Shown: one piece after another, positions 62,925-64,000 of the stretch
How the letters are laid out: every line of letters begins with the position of its first letter
How positions within the stretch are numbered: position 1 is the stretch's first letter
Assembly: GCF_017377715.1 (NCBI RefSeq)
Contig: NZ_JAFVMF010000009.1
Location: forward strand, 124,001 to 188,000
Direction of reading: 5' to 3'
DNA length: 64,000 bases
Source: Acetobacter sacchari
GTDB lineage: Bacteria > Pseudomonadota > Alphaproteobacteria > Acetobacterales > Acetobacteraceae
Position numbers and translations under genes: made by a program
Notes under the pieces: model-generated
What the model was told of the DNA's origin: nothing
Databases searched by the model: none
The model's input: only the letters and a program-made list of their open reading frames with translations

Positions 62925-63932
62925 ATGCCTAAAGCAATTATCGTCGGCCCAGGCGGCGGCTTCGACCACGTCACCGTCGCCGAGCGTCCGGCTCCTGCGC
63001 CGCGTCCCCGTGAAATAACGGTCAGGTTGCACGCCAACTCCCTGAATTACCATGACTATGTAGTGGTCAGCGGCGTGTGGGGACCGACGGAACCGCGTAT
63101 CCCGATGGCGGACGGCGCGGGAGAGGTGATCGCAATCGGTGAAGGCGTAAACGAGTTCGCGGTCGGCGACCGGGTGGTCAGCACGTTTTTTCCGACGTGG
63201 CTATCTGGCGCGCCGGAGGTCGTGGGGTTCGCAACCGTTCCGGGCGACGGCGTGGACGGATATGCGCGCGAAGAAGTGACCGCGCCAACCACCGCCTTCA
63301 CCCACGCTCCCAAAGGCTACTCTCACGCCGAGGCGGCAACGCTGACGACGGCGGGCCTCACTGCATGGCGGGCTCTGTTTTCCGACGACAATGTGAAACC
63401 CGGTGACGTCGTGCTCGTGCAGGGTGCTGGCGGCGTGTCCATTTTCGCGCTGCAGTTTGCAAAAATGGCGGGGGCGACGGTGATCGCGACTTCGTCAAGC
63501 GATGAGAAACTTGAACGCATGCGCTCTCTCGGCGCAGACCACGTTATCAATTACCGCTCAGATCCGGCTTGGGGAGAGACCGCTCGCGCGCTGACCGGAG
63601 GCCGGGGCGTCGATCATGTCGTCGACGTTGGCGGCCCATCAACGCTGCAGCAGTCCATGGAGGCCGTGCGCGCCGCGGGCCATATTTCGGTTATTGGCAT
63701 TCTGGGCGGCGTCGAAGCTCCGTTGCAGTTCGTGCCTGTACTGGTCAAACAAATCCGCTTGCAGGGCGTTCTGGTTGGCAATCGCTCACAGCAGATAGAG
63801 ATGATCAAGGCCATCGACGCGAATGGCATGAAGCCCATCGTCGACAAAAGCTTCCCTCTGGAGGAAATTGTCGCGGCATTTCGGTATCAAGAAAGCAATC
63901 GACATTTCGGAAAAATCTGCCTGGAATTCTGA
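62925..63932 (+). CDS. Zinc-independent MDR family quinone reductase-like oxidoreductase
   Basis: A 335-residue NADPH-dependent medium-chain reductase. The nucleotide motif is VLVQGAGGVSIFALQFAKMA, with VIATSSSDEKLERMRSLGAD after it, and the N-terminal GroES-like domain contains RIPMADGAGEVIAIGEGVNE. The structural-zinc Cys cluster of classical alcohol dehydrogenases is absent, so quinone or enone reduction is more likely. A 9-base-arm hairpin follows. Confidence 0.85.
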   Translation: MPKAIIVGPGGGFDHVTVAERPAPAPRPREITVRLHANSLNYHDYVVVSGVWGPTEPRIPMADGAGEVIAIGEGVNEFAVGDRVVSTFFPTWLSGAPEVVGFATVPGDGVDGYAREEVTAPTTAFTHAPKGYSHAEAATLTTAGLTAWRALFSDDNVKPGDVVLVQGAGGVSIFALQFAKMAGATVIATSSSDEKLERMRSLGADHVINYRSDPAWGETARALTGGRGVDHVVDVGGPSTLQQSMEAVRAAGHISVIGILGGVEAPLQFVPVLVKQIRLQGVLVGNRSQQIEMIKAIDANGMKPIVDKSFPLEEIVAAFRYQESNRHFGKICLEF

Positions 63933-63952
63933 GAGATAGAACACACACGAGT

Positions 63953-63977
63953 TTGCGCGCCTCGACTGGGCGCGCAA
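63953..63977 (+). terminator. Hairpin after the quinone-reductase-like gene
   Basis: Perfect 9-base arms TTGCGCGCC (63953-63961) and GGCGCGCAA (63969-63977) with a 7-base loop, 20 bases after the stop codon. It lacks a clear T-run, so termination is likely but not certain. Confidence 0.5.
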
Positions 63978-64000
63978 GACACGGCGACAAGCGCCGAATT

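Noticed and set aside
1-64000. CRISPR arrays, rRNA or tRNA genes
   Set aside because: No regularly spaced repeats were seen, and the few GTTCGA-like words lie inside coding genes without cloverleaf arms. This was done by eye; a tRNA scan could still find one.

Overview
The window looks like chromosome from an alphaproteobacterium, most likely of the acetic-acid-bacteria group (Acetobacteraceae). The L11-L1-L10-L7/L12 ribosomal proteins, MtnB/MtnD/MtnC, RibF, SuhB, EF-P and the DUF2849-CysI-DUF934 sulfite reductase cluster all have an alphaproteobacterial character. This placement is by protein family and remembered sequence style, not by a search.

Layout. (1) 0-12.8 kb is GC-rich housekeeping DNA: rplK-rplA-rplJ-rplL on the minus strand (rpoB would lie beyond the left edge), recX plus a CHAP lipoprotein, tatA, an overlapping methionine-salvage/flavin operon mtnB-mtnD-mtnC-ribF, an FUSC-type exporter, an aldo/keto reductase and an MntR-type regulator. 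(2) 13.7-45.6 kb is visibly lower in GC, holds several broken genes and an IS remnant, and reads as a mosaic accessory region. It carries a TetR-controlled tripartite efflux operon, a lower meta-cleavage operon (2-hydroxymuconate to pyruvate and acetaldehyde) under an IclR regulator, a decaying LysR/Old-Yellow-Enzyme pair, and a complete beta-ketoadipate block. That block has three parts: pcaIJF with its IclR regulator, a CatM/BenM-like LysR, and the operon catB-catC-catA-benABCD-pcaD. The region ends with metR, mesD and mesX, a folate-independent methionine synthase module. (3) 45.9-64 kb is GC-rich again: YceI, a DODA-type dioxygenase with a divergent LysR, a full sulfate uptake and reduction locus (sbp-cysTWA, DUF2849, cysI, DUF934), a MotA/MotB-like pair with an OmpA-like protein, suhB, efp, an acyltransferase and a quinone-reductase-like gene.

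Together the island genes would turn benzoate into catechol (BenABCD), open the ring by the ortho route (CatA), and carry muconate to succinyl-CoA and acetyl-CoA (CatB, CatC, PcaD, PcaIJ, PcaF). The meta operon handles products of a ring-cleavage step that is not encoded here. Three catabolic promoters carry clear operator-like repeats of the kind expected for their adjacent regulators, and a fourth palindrome overlaps the efflux TetR start. The most unusual items are the MesD/MesX module with MetR, the matching three-repeat IclR operators, a small protein translationally coupled to the efflux operon, and an HpaI-type aldolase standing in for the usual DmpFG pair. I saw no CRISPR array, rRNA or tRNA.
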